Shown: positions 1-13,573, counted from the first letter of the stretch. The stretch is 64,000 nucleotides of DNA from Myxococcus landrumus (GCF_017301635.1 NZ_CP071091.1:649001-713000), one strand, 5' to 3'. Translations and numbers: made by a program. Notes: generated by a model from the letters alone, not told the origin.

Positions 1-464
1 TGGCCAATGGGATGCCTTGCCGCCAGCCGCGTGAGGAAGAGATAGAAGCAGCGCTCGCTGTCCGTGGTGCCCTGGATGCCCGCGCGCAGGGTGGGGCAGA
101 TGAGCGCCTCGATGCTCGCGTGGTGCCTCGAGAAGTCCCGCACCGTGCCGTTGTGAACGAAGGTCCACCGGCCATGGTTGAACGGGTGTGAGTTGCGAAG
201 CTCCACCGCGCCCACCGACGCGAGCCGGATGTGCGCCACCACCGTGCGGGCGGACACCCCGTTGCTCACCCGCTGGAAATCAGGGTCGCTGTGGGCTGGC
301 GCCACACCGTGGGCCACCAGCGGTGTGGGCGCCGCGCTGTAGGCGGCGATGCCCCATCCATCCTTGTGCTCACGCGACTGGATGAGGAGCGAGTTCTTCT
401 GCGTCACCAACGAGTGGTGCACGGCGGAAGGGACTGACGAACGGAATCCAAAGAGTCGGCACAT
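1..464 (-). CDS. class II glutamine amidotransferase (EgtC/YafJ type), truncated by window edge
   Basis: The reading frame starts at an ATG ending at 464 and is still open at position 1, so only the first ~154 residues are present. The protein begins MCRLFGF, leaving Cys2 as N-terminal nucleophile after Met removal, the hallmark of Ntn-type class II glutamine amidotransferases. Further family features are the SREHKDGWGIAAY segment (~residues 30-42), VVAHIRLAS (~76-84), NSHPF and WTFVHNGTV (~92-108). These match the stand-alone GATase_4/YafJ-EgtC group, which hydrolyses glutamine or a gamma-glutamyl amide. It lies 88 bp downstream of hutI on the same strand and could be co-transcribed; a link to histidine-derived chemistry (EgtC-like) is only inference. 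The C-terminal half is not visible. Confidence 0.88.
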   Translation of the reverse strand, partial: MCRLFGFRSSVPSAVHHSLVTQKNSLLIQSREHKDGWGIAAYSAAPTPLVAHGVAPAHSDPDFQRVSNGVSARTVVAHIRLASVGAVELRNSHPFNHGRWTFVHNGTVRDFSRHHASIEALICPTLRAGIQGTTDSERCFYLFLTRLAARHPIG

Positions 465-552
465 GGCTGCAGTTGGTACTTATAACGCCCGGCCCTGGCG
501 GGAAGCTCACCTGCCCTCCCGTGCGACGTGCGTGTCACCAGATGACGTCGCG

Positions 553-1818
553 TCACCCGCAGGAGTTGAGCTCCTGCCGAAGCACCACGCGCCCTGACTT
601 CACGACCGTGCGCGCGTGCCCTACGCCCAGATGGTAGGGCAGATGGCGGTAGGACGCACAACTGAACATCACCAGGTCGCCTGCATCACCGACAGCCAGC
701 CTGCCATTTCGTTGCAGTCCCAATGAGAGAGCAGCGCCGCGCGTGGCGGCCCAGTACGCCTCCGCCGCGGTGAGGCCATTCTCCAGACACGCCAATCCCA
801 TCGCCAAGGCGGTGTTTTCACTCATCGCCGAGCCAGGGTTTACGTTGGTGCCCAAAGCGATGTTGAGGCCCGCGTCGCGAATGCGACGGCCCGGCGCGTA
901 GGGGCGCATGCGCAGGAAGAGGGTGGAGGTAGGCACGAGCACGGCCGTCACGTTGGCGTCGGCGAGCGCGCGCAGGCCCGCGTCGGTGACTTGCTCCAGG
1001 TGGTCGGCGGTGGCGGCGCCCATCTCGGCGGCGAGCTCGGAGGCTCCACACGCGGTGAGCTGGTCCGCGTGGAGGCGCGGCACGAGCCCCAGCGCGCGGC
1101 CCGCGGTGAGGATGCGGCGGGCCTCGTCCACGGTGAAGGCGCTGTCCTCCACGAAGACGTCGCAGAAGCGCGCCAGTCCCTCGCGCGCGACGGCGGGGAG
1201 AATCTCGTCGATGCAGAGGCGGACGTAGTCCTCGCGGCGGCCGCGGTACTCCTCGGGCAGGGCGTGCGCGCACAGGAGCGTGGGCACCAGCTCCACGGGC
1301 GCCAGCGCGCGCAGGCGTCGCACCACGCGCAGCATCTTCAGCTCGTTCTCGACGTCCAGCCCGTAGCCGCTCTTCACCTCGGCCACCGTCACGCCCTGGG
1401 CGAGCAGTCGCTGCACGCGCGGCAGGGCCAGGCGCACCAGGTCATCCTCGCTGGCGGCGCGCGTGGCGCGCACGGTGCTCACGATGCCGCCGCCGGCCTT
1501 GGCGATCTCCAGATAGGTGGCGCCCTGGTTGCGCAAGTCGAACTCCGCGGAGCGCTCGCCCGCGAAGACCAGGTGCGTGTGCGGGTCCACGAAGCCCGGG
1601 CCCACGAAGCCGCCCTCGGCGTCCAGCACCTGCGTCTGGAGGCTCACCGCGTTTGGCGGCAGCTCCGACTCCAGTCCGACGAAGGCGATGCGTCCGTGGC
1701 GGATGCCGACGCAGGCGCCTGGGCGGGGCGTGAGCGCCGTCTCCGCGCGCTCGCGATGCGAGCCCTCCAGGGTGAGGACCTCGGACGTGTTCCGAACCAA
1801 CAGCTCCAGTGCATCCAT
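553..1818 (-). CDS. hutI: imidazolonepropionase
   Basis: Hydrolyses 4-imidazolone-5-propionate to N-formimino-L-glutamate, the third step of histidine degradation, in the cytoplasm. About 421 residues, close to the family's usual ~400-415. The amidohydrolase metal motif DPHTHLVFAGER sits near residue 75; HADQL and DHLEQV further on belong to the metal and substrate site. I chose the ATG at 1818: it lies 4 nt past the stop of the preceding lipoprotein gene and has a GGAGG about 11 nt upstream; an in-frame GTG 18 nt upstream would overlap that gene. With hutU upstream on the same strand it forms a hut operon, although hutH and hutG are not in this window. Confidence 0.95.
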   Translation of the reverse strand: MDALELLVRNTSEVLTLEGSHRERAETALTPRPGACVGIRHGRIAFVGLESELPPNAVSLQTQVLDAEGGFVGPGFVDPHTHLVFAGERSAEFDLRNQGATYLEIAKAGGGIVSTVRATRAASEDDLVRLALPRVQRLLAQGVTVAEVKSGYGLDVENELKMLRVVRRLRALAPVELVPTLLCAHALPEEYRGRREDYVRLCIDEILPAVAREGLARFCDVFVEDSAFTVDEARRILTAGRALGLVPRLHADQLTACGASELAAEMGAATADHLEQVTDAGLRALADANVTAVLVPTSTLFLRMRPYAPGRRIRDAGLNIALGTNVNPGSAMSENTALAMGLACLENGLTAAEAYWAATRGAALSLGLQRNGRLAVGDAGDLVMFSCASYRHLPYHLGVGHARTVVKSGRVVLRQELNSCG

Positions 1819-1822
1819 GACG

Positions 1823-2563
1823 TCAACGACCTCCACGCACGCCCACGATGGGGACGTTCCAGCTCGCGCTCTTGCCGACCTTCGCGCGGCCGAATCCTCC
1901 AGACAGCTCCACGGAGTCGAACCATCCCCAGCTCAGTCGCGCGGCGAGGACACCGCCGTAATAGACGGAGCGGTCATTCACGCCATGGGACGAAAGGGTA
2001 TGGAGCGCGAGAAACGGCACCACCCCCACGGACACCCCGGGCTCCGGCGAGAAGCTCAGCGCACAGGTGGCCTCGGCACCGGCCATGCTGCCCGGGCCGC
2101 CCACACTGGAGCCGATTCCAAAGTCCGACGCCCCCCGCAGTGCGACCGATGGGGCGATGCCCAGCGTCGGCGAGCCGAGGTAGTACGACACCCCCGCATA
2201 GACGCCGTAGCCCGGCAGGGGCAGGGGGAGGAACATCTCGCCCTGGATGCCGGTGTGCAGATGGAGCCGCTCGGTGAGCGGCCACGTCATGGCGGCGTCG
2301 AACGCGAGGCCCCACTGCTGCAAGGCGAAGGTCGAGGTGTCGCCGCTGAACATGGCCTTCTCGCCAATGCCATCCCGGCTCCCGGAGATGGGCGCGCTGA
2401 GGCGGGGACCGGTGCGAATCCCCGCCTGGAGGATTCGCTCCGCGGCGTTTCCCGGGCCCAGGCGCATCACCATGGGCCCGACAGCGGACGGGGCACACCC
2501 CGCGAGCGCTCCGAGAGCGAGGAGCAGGGAGACGAAGACTCTCGAGCGCGCGCGAAGGTGCAT
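1823..2563 (-). CDS. unknown lipoprotein inside the hut operon
   Basis: I do not recognise the family. The 246-residue product starts with a classic lipoprotein signal: basic N-terminus, hydrophobic stretch VSLLLALGALAGC with lipobox LAGC (Cys about residue 23), then a low-charge, Gly/Ser/Pro-rich body with alternating hydrophobics (for example SWGWFDSVELSGGFGRAKVG near the C-terminus) that suggests beta-strand structure. It would be exported and lipid-anchored. It sits between hutU (13-nt gap) and hutI (4-nt gap) in the same direction, so it is almost certainly co-transcribed and translationally coupled with hutI. A role in histidine or urocanate uptake or sensing is a guess from position only. 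A beta-barrel-like outer-membrane protein is an alternative. Confidence 0.75.
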   Translation of the reverse strand: MHLRARSRVFVSLLLALGALAGCAPSAVGPMVMRLGPGNAAERILQAGIRTGPRLSAPISGSRDGIGEKAMFSGDTSTFALQQWGLAFDAAMTWPLTERLHLHTGIQGEMFLPLPLPGYGVYAGVSYYLGSPTLGIAPSVALRGASDFGIGSSVGGPGSMAGAEATCALSFSPEPGVSVGVVPFLALHTLSSHGVNDRSVYYGGVLAARLSWGWFDSVELSGGFGRAKVGKSASWNVPIVGVRGGR

Positions 2564-2576
2564 GACGTCCTGAAGG

Positions 2577-4232
<1,656 letters not shown>

Positions 4233-4401
4233 GAACAGGCTCCTGGGGGAAGGCTGACGGAAAGGCCCGGCACACTAGCCGAACCCACGAGGGGCGGGGC
4301 CAGCACCATGTGGCCCTTCTCCGACAGTGTCCGCTGGCGGCCCGCAACCGCCGCCGCCAGTGCCCTGGAGTGTTCTTGACGCGAGGAGCCGAGGCCCCGT
4401 G

Positions 4402-5454
4402 TCACGAGTGCAGTGAGCCGTCCTCCTCCCACCCTTCCTCCACGGAAGGCAGCGGGGCCTGGGCCGCGGGTGGGTGTGACACGCCTTCACGGTGGAGGCG
4501 AAGGTGGTTGAGGACCTCCTTGACGCCCAGCACCGCCTCCGCGGCGTCCTCGATGGCGCGCTTCTCGTCCCGGCTGCGCACACCGCCGCGCAGCGTGACG
4601 ACGCCGTCACGGACCTCGACCTCCGTGTCGGAGGCGTCCATCCAGTCCTGCATCAACCGGTCGCAGATGTCCGCGCGGATGCGGTCATCCGCTCGCTGGT
4701 AACCCCTGGGGCCTCGCCCCGGGACGCGAGTCCGGTACGTGGCTCCGGAGTAACCCCCATGTCCCAGCTCGTGGTCATCCGGGCGGGACCTGCTGGTGGA
4801 GAACCCCGTCTGGGGCCGCGCCATGTTCTCCACGCCCGGGCCATGTCCCGAGGGCTGGGTGCCACCCAGGCGCACGTCCGCTTCGGCCGGGCGCTCGCGG
4901 GGACTCAGCTCTCGCAGCTCATCCATCCAGGCCTCGGGCTCGTCCCACTCGTCGAGCCCGCGCTGTCCGTAGCGCGTGTGGCCCGGGCCCATGTCCTCGC
5001 GATGGAGCCTGTCGGAGGGTTCGATTCGCCACCCGCCGCGCCGGGACATGGGGCGCGGAGGGTCGCCCTCTCCGAGGTCTCTGAAGGTGCCACTGGGGCT
5101 GTACCCTGGGCGCCGCGCGATGCGCTCCGGGTCGAAGGCGCGGGCGCGGCGGTCCAGCTCCCGCTCGCGGTTGTAATCCCGGCCGTACTCGTGGGCTTGC
5201 TCCATCGCTCGCGCGGCGTCGCCGAAGTCCCGGTCGATTTCGTAGTCGAGCGTGTCGCGGTCGCCTCGCATCGAGCGGTAGGCGCGGTCCCTGTCGAGGT
5301 CTCGCGAGGGGTGCTCGAAGTCGCGCCGTGCGTCCCAGTCGGAGCGGTGCGAGTCCCGAGGGACTGCGTGTCGCGAGGTGTCCGGGTCTGGGTGGGAGGG
5401 GCCGCGACCGCGTCGCTCCCTCCGTTGGGGGTCTTCGTGGCGCCTGCCAGTCAT
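4402..5454 (-). CDS. BON-domain protein with long charged N-terminal region
   Basis: About 350 residues. The ATG at 5454 is preferred because an AGGAGG lies 6-9 nt upstream (about 5461-5466); longer in-frame versions have no such signal. Residues 1-250 are rich in Arg, Asp, Glu, Gly and Pro with little predicted hydrophobic core, so probably disordered. The C-terminal ~70 residues form a BON domain: RADICDRLMQDWMDASDTEV followed by VEVRDGVVTLRGGV and a helix leading into EVLNHLRL, the alpha/beta pattern of BON domains that bind membranes or other ligands (OsmY-like). No signal peptide is apparent. Divergent from the oxidoreductase gene at 5592. The BON call is firm, the cellular role unknown. 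Confidence 0.85.
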   Translation of the reverse strand: MTGRRHEDPQRRERRGRGPSHPDPDTSRHAVPRDSHRSDWDARRDFEHPSRDLDRDRAYRSMRGDRDTLDYEIDRDFGDAARAMEQAHEYGRDYNRERELDRRARAFDPERIARRPGYSPSGTFRDLGEGDPPRPMSRRGGWRIEPSDRLHREDMGPGHTRYGQRGLDEWDEPEAWMDELRELSPRERPAEADVRLGGTQPSGHGPGVENMARPQTGFSTSRSRPDDHELGHGGYSGATYRTRVPGRGPRGYQRADDRIRADICDRLMQDWMDASDTEVEVRDGVVTLRGGVRSRDEKRAIEDAAEAVLGVKEVLNHLRLHREGVSHPPAAQAPLPSVEEGWEEDGSLHS

Positions 5455-5591
5455 GTCCTGTGCCTCCTGTGGTATCGGCTCGCTCGGGTCCTGTCCCTGG
5501 AGGGTTTTGACCGTGAGCGTTCGCGGCAACGCGGTAGAGTCGGGCGCGCCACGGACGGGCGACCGTCCGCATGGCACCCGGAGGGCGGGGC

Positions 5592-7970
<2,379 letters not shown>

Positions 7971-7985
7971 GGTCCGTGAGCGCGC

Positions 7986-10900
7986 ATGCACCCGCCTGGT
8001 GAAGCCGCATGGCCGGAGTCGCTCCGGCCTCTCTATGAGGGAGTCGCCAGCACGCCCGATGCCGAGGCGGTGGCGGCGTCCGTCCGGTGGGCGGAGTCCT
8101 TCGCGCAGTGGGTGAGCGGAGCGTCGCTGGAGGAGCGCAACCAGGCGCAGCGCGCTGCGTGGGCGCGACTGGCGCAAGGGGAGCGGGGGCTGGCGGAGTT
8201 GATGTTCCTGGTGGGCTCGTGCGGCGAGTTGCTGTGGCCGTATGAAGTGGCGCCCACGGGATTGCTGGAGCGCCTGTTGTCGCGGCAGGCGGCGATGCTC
8301 TCGGGTCTTCGGGCCGCGGGTGAGATGGAGGTCGCCACACGGCTGCTGCGTGAGACGGAGGCCACTGTTTCCTCGGTGCTCACGCGTTTTGTGAAGCGCC
8401 ATCCAGATTCGCTGGGGGCCCTGGTGGGGCGTGTCCCGTGCACGTTCAACGGGAGTGTCCTGCGGTTCATGGAATCGGTGGAGGTGGACCTCAAGCGGGT
8501 GATGGCGTCGGGGGCGAAGGCCATCGGGATGTTGGAGCAGCTTCGCGCGTTGCTGCCGGCGACGGCGGAGGGGGGACGGGACAAGCTCGCGGAGTTCATC
8601 CGGAGTCGTGCGTCGCGCATCCCATGGGCGGAGGCGTCGGAGATTCTGGCGGAGCGGCTGTTCTCGCTGGCCACGGCTCCCGAGGGCCGCGGAGGGATGC
8701 GCGGCTTCCTGGCGTGCTATCCGAACGGACGCAAGGAGCCGGAGTGGTGCGAGCGCGCGGGTGTGTTGCTGGCGCGGACGCTGGAGGTGGGGGGCTCGCC
8801 GGCGGTGGTGGAGAACCTGTGCGAGCTGCTGGGGCGCTTCGACTCGCCGCCCGTGGATGGGCTGCGCGGGGCGCTGGGGGCGCTGGTCGGGAGTGAGTTC
8901 GAGGCGACGGCGGACCTGGGGCCGGCGCGCTTCGTCGTGGACCACTGCCTGGCGACGCTGCGCAAGGGTGAGCCGGGGCTCGTATTGACCTTGGTGTGGC
9001 TGGAGGAGCGGCTGTTCCGCGCCTCGGTGCGCAAGGGGCTCACGGATGCGTTCGAGCGGCGCAAGCGGATCCGCACGAAGTTGGAGCCGCTGGCTCCGGC
9101 CTTCGCGCAGTTGTGCTGGTTGGCGGAGGAGTGCGCGGAGCTGTGGCCTCGGTTGAAGGCCGATGCGCGGCCGGGGATGGATGAGCTGGCGGCATGGCGT
9201 GACGAGGTGGCGGAGCGCGTGGGGCGCAAGCCCATGTTGCGCAAGGCGGCCATCGAGTTCTTCCTGTGGTGCGCGCCGGATGCGGCTTCGTCCGAGGCGG
9301 AGCTCACGGTGTTGTCGCTGGTGCGCACGGAGACGGACCGGCGGCAGATTCGCAAGTTGAAGGACCATCCTTCGTCGCGGGTCCGGCTGCGTGTTCGGAC
9401 GTTGCAGCGCTGGTTCCAGGGCGCGGGGAAGGAAGGGGCTCAGGCCGCGCCGACGGGAGCGGTTGCACCCGCGTCCATCACCGAGGCGCTCCGGCATCTG
9501 CACCAGACGCGTGCGGTGCCGATGGGCGGCAGGACGTGGTTGAAGGACCGCGACTTGGAGGAACTGGCTCACGGTGCCGTGGCGCGAGTGGAGGCGGACT
9601 TCTCCATGCGCTACCCGGAGCTGTTCCGCGAGGACACGGTGGAATTGGTTGGGACGCTGCTGGAGGGGCTTCGCGAGGAGATGGGTCGCGTGAAGGCGGA
9701 CCTGTTCTCCTTGCTGGCGCAGGGGCAGCCCCCGCCGATGGACTTCGAGCTGACGGTTCGTCGGGGAAGAGGCGTCGAGCCCGAGGCGCCGCAGGTCGCG
9801 ACAGAAGAGGATGTTTCGGCGACGGACCCGGGAGACTTGTTCGGAGCGGCTGCGGCCGCCGAGACGGGGGCTGTTGCTTCGTCGGACGATGTTCCGTTTG
9901 CGGATGAAGGGGCCGGCACGCTGAGCGCGTCGGAGTCTGAGTCGGGCGGGGGGACCGAGACCGACGCGGACATTGGCGAACGTTGGGCGCTTGAGCCAGG
10001 AGCCATGTCGCCGACAGATGTGGTTTCGGACGAGCCTGAGTCACCTGATGCCCCGGTGGGTGGTGATGCGTGGGTTCGTCTGGACATGGGCTTCTCGTCG
10101 GTGACGTCTATCGACGAGGTCCCGGCCGGCGACGCCTCTCTCGATGAAGATGCATCCGCGAGCCTTGAGGACGGAGTCGAACCAAGTCCTTCCTCGGACC
10201 TGAGTGATGGCGGCATGACTGCTGTCACGGACGATTTCGCCGGGTTCTCAGATGCAGGCTCGTCGCAGCCATCTTCGGTTTCCGCCGACGCAGGGGTTCC
10301 ATCCGACGCGAGCAGTCCTTCGGTTTCGGGGAATGCGCCAGAGGTCGTTCCGGAGGGCCAAGAGGTATTGCCCGAGCCTTTCGCTTCGACGAGTGGGGCC
10401 GTCGATCAGGTCACTCCGCACGACGCCGTGGATGCGATGCCAGCGCCCGTCGACGAGAGTCGTCCTCCGAATCAGGGGGCTCTCTCCGCGCACGAAGAGG
10501 GGCAATCAGAGCTCCTCGTCTCGGTGGATGGCACTGCCGCCGAGGTCATCTCTCGCGCTGCCGAGGAGGTGACGACTGCGTCATCCGACGAGAGCATCCC
10601 TACGAATCTAGACGCTCCGACAGAGGTTGTTCCGGAGCCGTCCCAGTTCCTCGCCCCCAGGGATGAACTCGCCGCAGGCGCCATTTCGCATGACGCCGAT
10701 GGGGTGCTGTCCACATCCGCTGACGCGAGCACTCCTCCCAACACGGATGGCAGCGAGGGGACGCGTCAACTCCTCTCCGCGACCGATGCTCCCGCAGCAG
10801 ATGTCATCTCGCGCGACGCCGAAGAGGCGCTGCCCGCGTCAGTCCACGAGAGCATCCCTTCGGATTCGGAGGGCCATCAGGGGCCGACAGAGTTCCTCGC

Positions 10901-11624
10901 TCCAGAGGACGGCTCCGTCGCCAGCGATGTCCCGCGCGACCAGGTCGAGGTGCTGCCCGCGCCCACCGTTTCGGAGGCGGCCGCCGTGGACGGTGGCGAA
11001 GTATTGCCCCCGCTGTTCGCACCGACGAACTCCTCGGGCTCTGATGCCCGACTCCCTGATGAACAACCGGTGGATGTCACCCCCACGCCGACTCCAGCCA
11101 GGAGCAAGCGTGGGAAGGGGAGAGGCTCGCGCCGTCGTGGCTCCGCGCACTCCGTCTCCGGCACGGAGGTCGCCTTCATCCTCGACGCGAACGTCGACGG
11201 CTTCGTGCGCACGGAGCGCGTCTCGCTCGTGCATGTCGTGAAGCTCGTGCAACGCGGCGAAGGCCAGTGGGAGCCTCACTTCAGAATCGGCCGCGAGCAC
11301 ATCGACACGATGCTCGCGCGCACCGAGTCCGCCTTCTGCCTGTTCCTCGTGCCGCCAGTCCCTCGCGCCGAGTGCTGGTTGCTCCCCGCGCGACTCGTTC
11401 GCGAGTTGATGGAAGCCCAGCGCTCACTCACCACCGTGCCGCGAGACGCCGTCGCCCGCGCCGCACGCTCCTTCTCCCAGTGGTGGCTGGGCGACTTCGC
11501 CAGTCTCTGGACCGGAGACACCCGGCCCTCCCTCCTGGCCCACGCCTCCAGTCACGCCCCGGACGCACCAGACTTCGTCGTCCGGTGGTCACTCCACTCC
11601 GGAGAACGCCCGGGGCGCACGTAG
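7986..11624 (+). CDS. 1212-residue protein of unknown function with acidic repeat region
   Basis: I do not recognise the whole protein. Three parts are visible. Residues ~1-590 are Leu/Ala/Arg/Glu-rich and look all-helical. Residues ~597-1036 are Ser/Asp/Glu/Val/Pro-rich low complexity; within them units of 41-45 residues repeat, beginning at 841 (SELLVSVDG), 886 (SQFLAPRDE), 927 (RQLLSATDA) and 968 (TEFLAPEDG), each carrying a downstream DVxSRDAEE-like and DESIP-like part. A basic linker (ARSKRGKGRGSRRRG, ~1038-1052) leads to a compact C-terminal domain (~1058-1212) with the strand-like segment AFCLFLVPPVPRAECWLLPA, somewhat reminiscent of restriction-endonuclease-like folds, but no catalytic set is assured. 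No signal peptide or membrane segment. It follows the oxidoreductase gene by 15 nt. Confidence 0.82.
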   Translation: MHPPGEAAWPESLRPLYEGVASTPDAEAVAASVRWAESFAQWVSGASLEERNQAQRAAWARLAQGERGLAELMFLVGSCGELLWPYEVAPTGLLERLLSRQAAMLSGLRAAGEMEVATRLLRETEATVSSVLTRFVKRHPDSLGALVGRVPCTFNGSVLRFMESVEVDLKRVMASGAKAIGMLEQLRALLPATAEGGRDKLAEFIRSRASRIPWAEASEILAERLFSLATAPEGRGGMRGFLACYPNGRKEPEWCERAGVLLARTLEVGGSPAVVENLCELLGRFDSPPVDGLRGALGALVGSEFEATADLGPARFVVDHCLATLRKGEPGLVLTLVWLEERLFRASVRKGLTDAFERRKRIRTKLEPLAPAFAQLCWLAEECAELWPRLKADARPGMDELAAWRDEVAERVGRKPMLRKAAIEFFLWCAPDAASSEAELTVLSLVRTETDRRQIRKLKDHPSSRVRLRVRTLQRWFQGAGKEGAQAAPTGAVAPASITEALRHLHQTRAVPMGGRTWLKDRDLEELAHGAVARVEADFSMRYPELFREDTVELVGTLLEGLREEMGRVKADLFSLLAQGQPPPMDFELTVRRGRGVEPEAPQVATEEDVSATDPGDLFGAAAAAETGAVASSDDVPFADEGAGTLSASESESGGGTETDADIGERWALEPGAMSPTDVVSDEPESPDAPVGGDAWVRLDMGFSSVTSIDEVPAGDASLDEDASASLEDGVEPSPSSDLSDGGMTAVTDDFAGFSDAGSSQPSSVSADAGVPSDASSPSVSGNAPEVVPEGQEVLPEPFASTSGAVDQVTPHDAVDAMPAPVDESRPPNQGALSAHEEGQSELLVSVDGTAAEVISRAAEEVTTASSDESIPTNLDAPTEVVPEPSQFLAPRDELAAGAISHDADGVLSTSADASTPPNTDGSEGTRQLLSATDAPAADVISRDAEEALPASVHESIPSDSEGHQGPTEFLAPEDGSVASDVPRDQVEVLPAPTVSEAAAVDGGEVLPPLFAPTNSSGSDARLPDEQPVDVTPTPTPARSKRGKGRGSRRRGSAHSVSGTEVAFILDANVDGFVRTERVSLVHVVKLVQRGEGQWEPHFRIGREHIDTMLARTESAFCLFLVPPVPRAECWLLPARLVRELMEAQRSLTTVPRDAVARAARSFSQWWLGDFASLWTGDTRPSLLAHASSHAPDAPDFVVRWSLHSGERPGRT

Positions 11625-11630
11625 TCCGCC

Positions 11631-13022
11631 TCAGGCCGCGAGCTCCAACTCCACCTTCTCCATGTAGCCCGGGACATAGGCACTCCATCCCCGCGACTGG
11701 ACGCGCCGGCGCAGCGCCTCCAGCGCATCCGGTTCTCCATGAACGAGCAGGGTCTGCCGAGGCGGTGAATCAAACCCCTCCATCCACCGCATCGTCTCCG
11801 TCCAGTCCGCGTGCGCAGAGAAGCCGCTCACCGTGCGAATCTCCGCCGCAACGGGTACGAGCTGCCCATGGATGCGCGCTTCCTTCTCGCCATCCAGCAG
11901 CCGTCTGCCCCGCGAGCCCACGGACTGGTACCCCACGAACAACACCGTGTTCCGAGGATCCGGCAGCCGGTGCTTCAAGTGGTGAAGCACTCGCCCACCC
12001 GTCGCCATCCCCGACGCGGAGATGATGACCGCGGGCCCCTGCACCTGGTTCAGCGCCTTGCTCTCCCGTGCGGACGTGACGAACCGCGTCCGCCGCGTCG
12101 CCAGCGGAGACACCCCTCGCTCCACCAGCGACTTCATCACCAGGTCATGCTCCTCCGGGTGCGCCAGGTAGACGGGCGTCGCGTCACACGCCATGGGCGA
12201 GTCCACGAACACCTCCACTTCGGGGATTCGCCCCGCCTCCTCCAGATGCCGCAGGTGATAGAGCAGCTCCTGCGTGCGCCCCACCGCGAACGCGGGAATC
12301 ACCACCACGCCCCCTCGGTCGAACGCGCCCTGCACCGCCTCACACAGCGCATCCATGGGATTCAAGTCGCGGTGCTGCCGGTCCCCATAGGTGCTCTCGA
12401 CGACCAGCGTCGTCGCCGAGTCCACGCTCTGCGGATCTCTCAGAATCGGCGCGTTGTAGCGCCCCAGGTCCCCACTGAAGACCACGCGCTGCCGAGTGCT
12501 CTTCAAGTCGAACACACACACCGCCGACCCCAGGATGTGGCCCGCCCGATAGAAGGTGAGGGTGATGCCCGGGACAATCTCCTTCGGCCGTCCATACCCG
12601 AAGGTCTCCATCATCCCCACCGCGCGCTCCGCGTCCGCCACCGTGTAGAGCGGCAGCGCCGGATGGTGTTTGGAATAGCCCTCCTTGTTCGCGTACCGGG
12701 CCTCTTCCTCGTGCAGGTGCGCGGAGTCCGGGAGCAACAGCGCCGTCAAATCGCGCGTGCCAGACGTGGTGTAGATGGGGCCGTCGAACCCCTCTCGAAT
12801 TACACGGGGAAGGCCGCCCGTATGGTCGATGTGCGCATGCGTGAGGACAATCGCGTCCAGCTCGCGCGCGGGCAGGGGCAACGGCTGCCAGTTGCGCTGG
12901 CGCAGCTCCTTCTGTCCCTGGAAGAGCCCACAGTCCACGAGCACCTGCTGCCCATCATGCTCGAGGAGGAACTTCGAACCGGTGACAGTGCCAGCGGCGC
13001 CGAGGAAGTGGAGGGTGGCCAT
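11631..13022 (-). CDS. beta-CASP metallo-beta-lactamase-fold hydrolase (RNA-processing type)
   Basis: About 463 residues. Start at the ATG ending at 13022 (MATLHFLGAAGTVTGS); an in-frame TTG 30 nt upstream would only add residues overlapping the next gene. The MBL metal motif HAHIDHTGG is at ~residue 58, followed by the GDLGR motif near 180 and a beta-CASP insert with ESTYGDRQH, then ISASGMATGGRVLHHL near 340 and the RMMBL C-terminal segment FSAHADW and LVHGEPDAL. This order matches the CPSF73/Ysh1-like bacterial exonuclease group; such enzymes cleave RNA or act as nucleic-acid phosphodiesterases with two zinc ions. Convergent with the 1212-residue gene (6-nt gap). Confidence 0.93.
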   Translation of the reverse strand: MATLHFLGAAGTVTGSKFLLEHDGQQVLVDCGLFQGQKELRQRNWQPLPLPARELDAIVLTHAHIDHTGGLPRVIREGFDGPIYTTSGTRDLTALLLPDSAHLHEEEARYANKEGYSKHHPALPLYTVADAERAVGMMETFGYGRPKEIVPGITLTFYRAGHILGSAVCVFDLKSTRQRVVFSGDLGRYNAPILRDPQSVDSATTLVVESTYGDRQHRDLNPMDALCEAVQGAFDRGGVVVIPAFAVGRTQELLYHLRHLEEAGRIPEVEVFVDSPMACDATPVYLAHPEEHDLVMKSLVERGVSPLATRRTRFVTSARESKALNQVQGPAVIISASGMATGGRVLHHLKHRLPDPRNTVLFVGYQSVGSRGRRLLDGEKEARIHGQLVPVAAEIRTVSGFSAHADWTETMRWMEGFDSPPRQTLLVHGEPDALEALRRRVQSRGWSAYVPGYMEKVELELAA

Positions 13023-13048
13023 GGGCCCAGCGTAGCTGGGCCGGTGGA

Positions 13049-13297
13049 TCAATCACTCATCTCAGGCAAGTCCGGCAGCGTGTCCGGGTCCAGCTTGAGG
13101 ATGACGCACAGCCGCGTCAGGGTGGAGATGGTGGGCACCATCACCCCGCGCTCCACCCGGGCGAGGACCTCCACGGGCATTTCCAGACGCTCGGCGACCT
13201 CTTCCATCCCGAGCCCCGCCTGTTGGCGGGCGGCCTTCAGTGCTGCCCCGAGCACCTCGGCCCTTTCCGCGCGACTCGTCTTCATGTCCCCGAGCAT
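13049..13297 (-). CDS. small XRE-family HTH transcriptional regulator
   Basis: An 82-residue protein starting at the ATG ending at 13297 (MLGDMKTSRAER); a second ATG 12 nt later is also possible. It consists almost entirely of a helix-turn-helix XRE domain: LGAALKAARQQAGLGMEEVA, then ERLEMPVEVLARVERG and VPTISTLTRLCVILKLDPD, the Cro/CI pattern of DNA-binding and dimer helices. It lies 26 bp upstream of the beta-CASP hydrolase on the same strand, so the two are probably one transcript. Targets unknown; autoregulation is typical of the family but not shown by any obvious palindrome here. Confidence 0.85.
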   Translation of the reverse strand: MLGDMKTSRAERAEVLGAALKAARQQAGLGMEEVAERLEMPVEVLARVERGVMVPTISTLTRLCVILKLDPDTLPDLPEMSD

Positions 13298-13573
13298 GAC
13301 GCCATCCGGCCCGCTCGTCACCCAATTCACCACATGGCCGCGCTCCGACGCATGGCCTCCAACACTGGGGAGGGGCTCCGGTCGGAGGTGGGTGGACCGG
13401 GAGGGTGGCCGCTCGGCGAGAGGAGGGACACGGGGGACCCCAGAGGTGGGGTGGGCGCTCGGCGGGCCCATGTGCACGCTGGCGGCAGGAGGCTTGTGGC
13501 ATTGGCGTCGGAGAGGGGCTGTGTTAGGCCGCCCCTCCCCGTTGGCCTGCTCAACAGACAGGAGAAACGAAGA

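Noticed and set aside
991..2277. Long open frame on the forward strand opposite hutI and the lipoprotein
   Set aside because: High-GC shadow of genuine reverse-strand genes; His/Ala/Arg-rich without family pattern.
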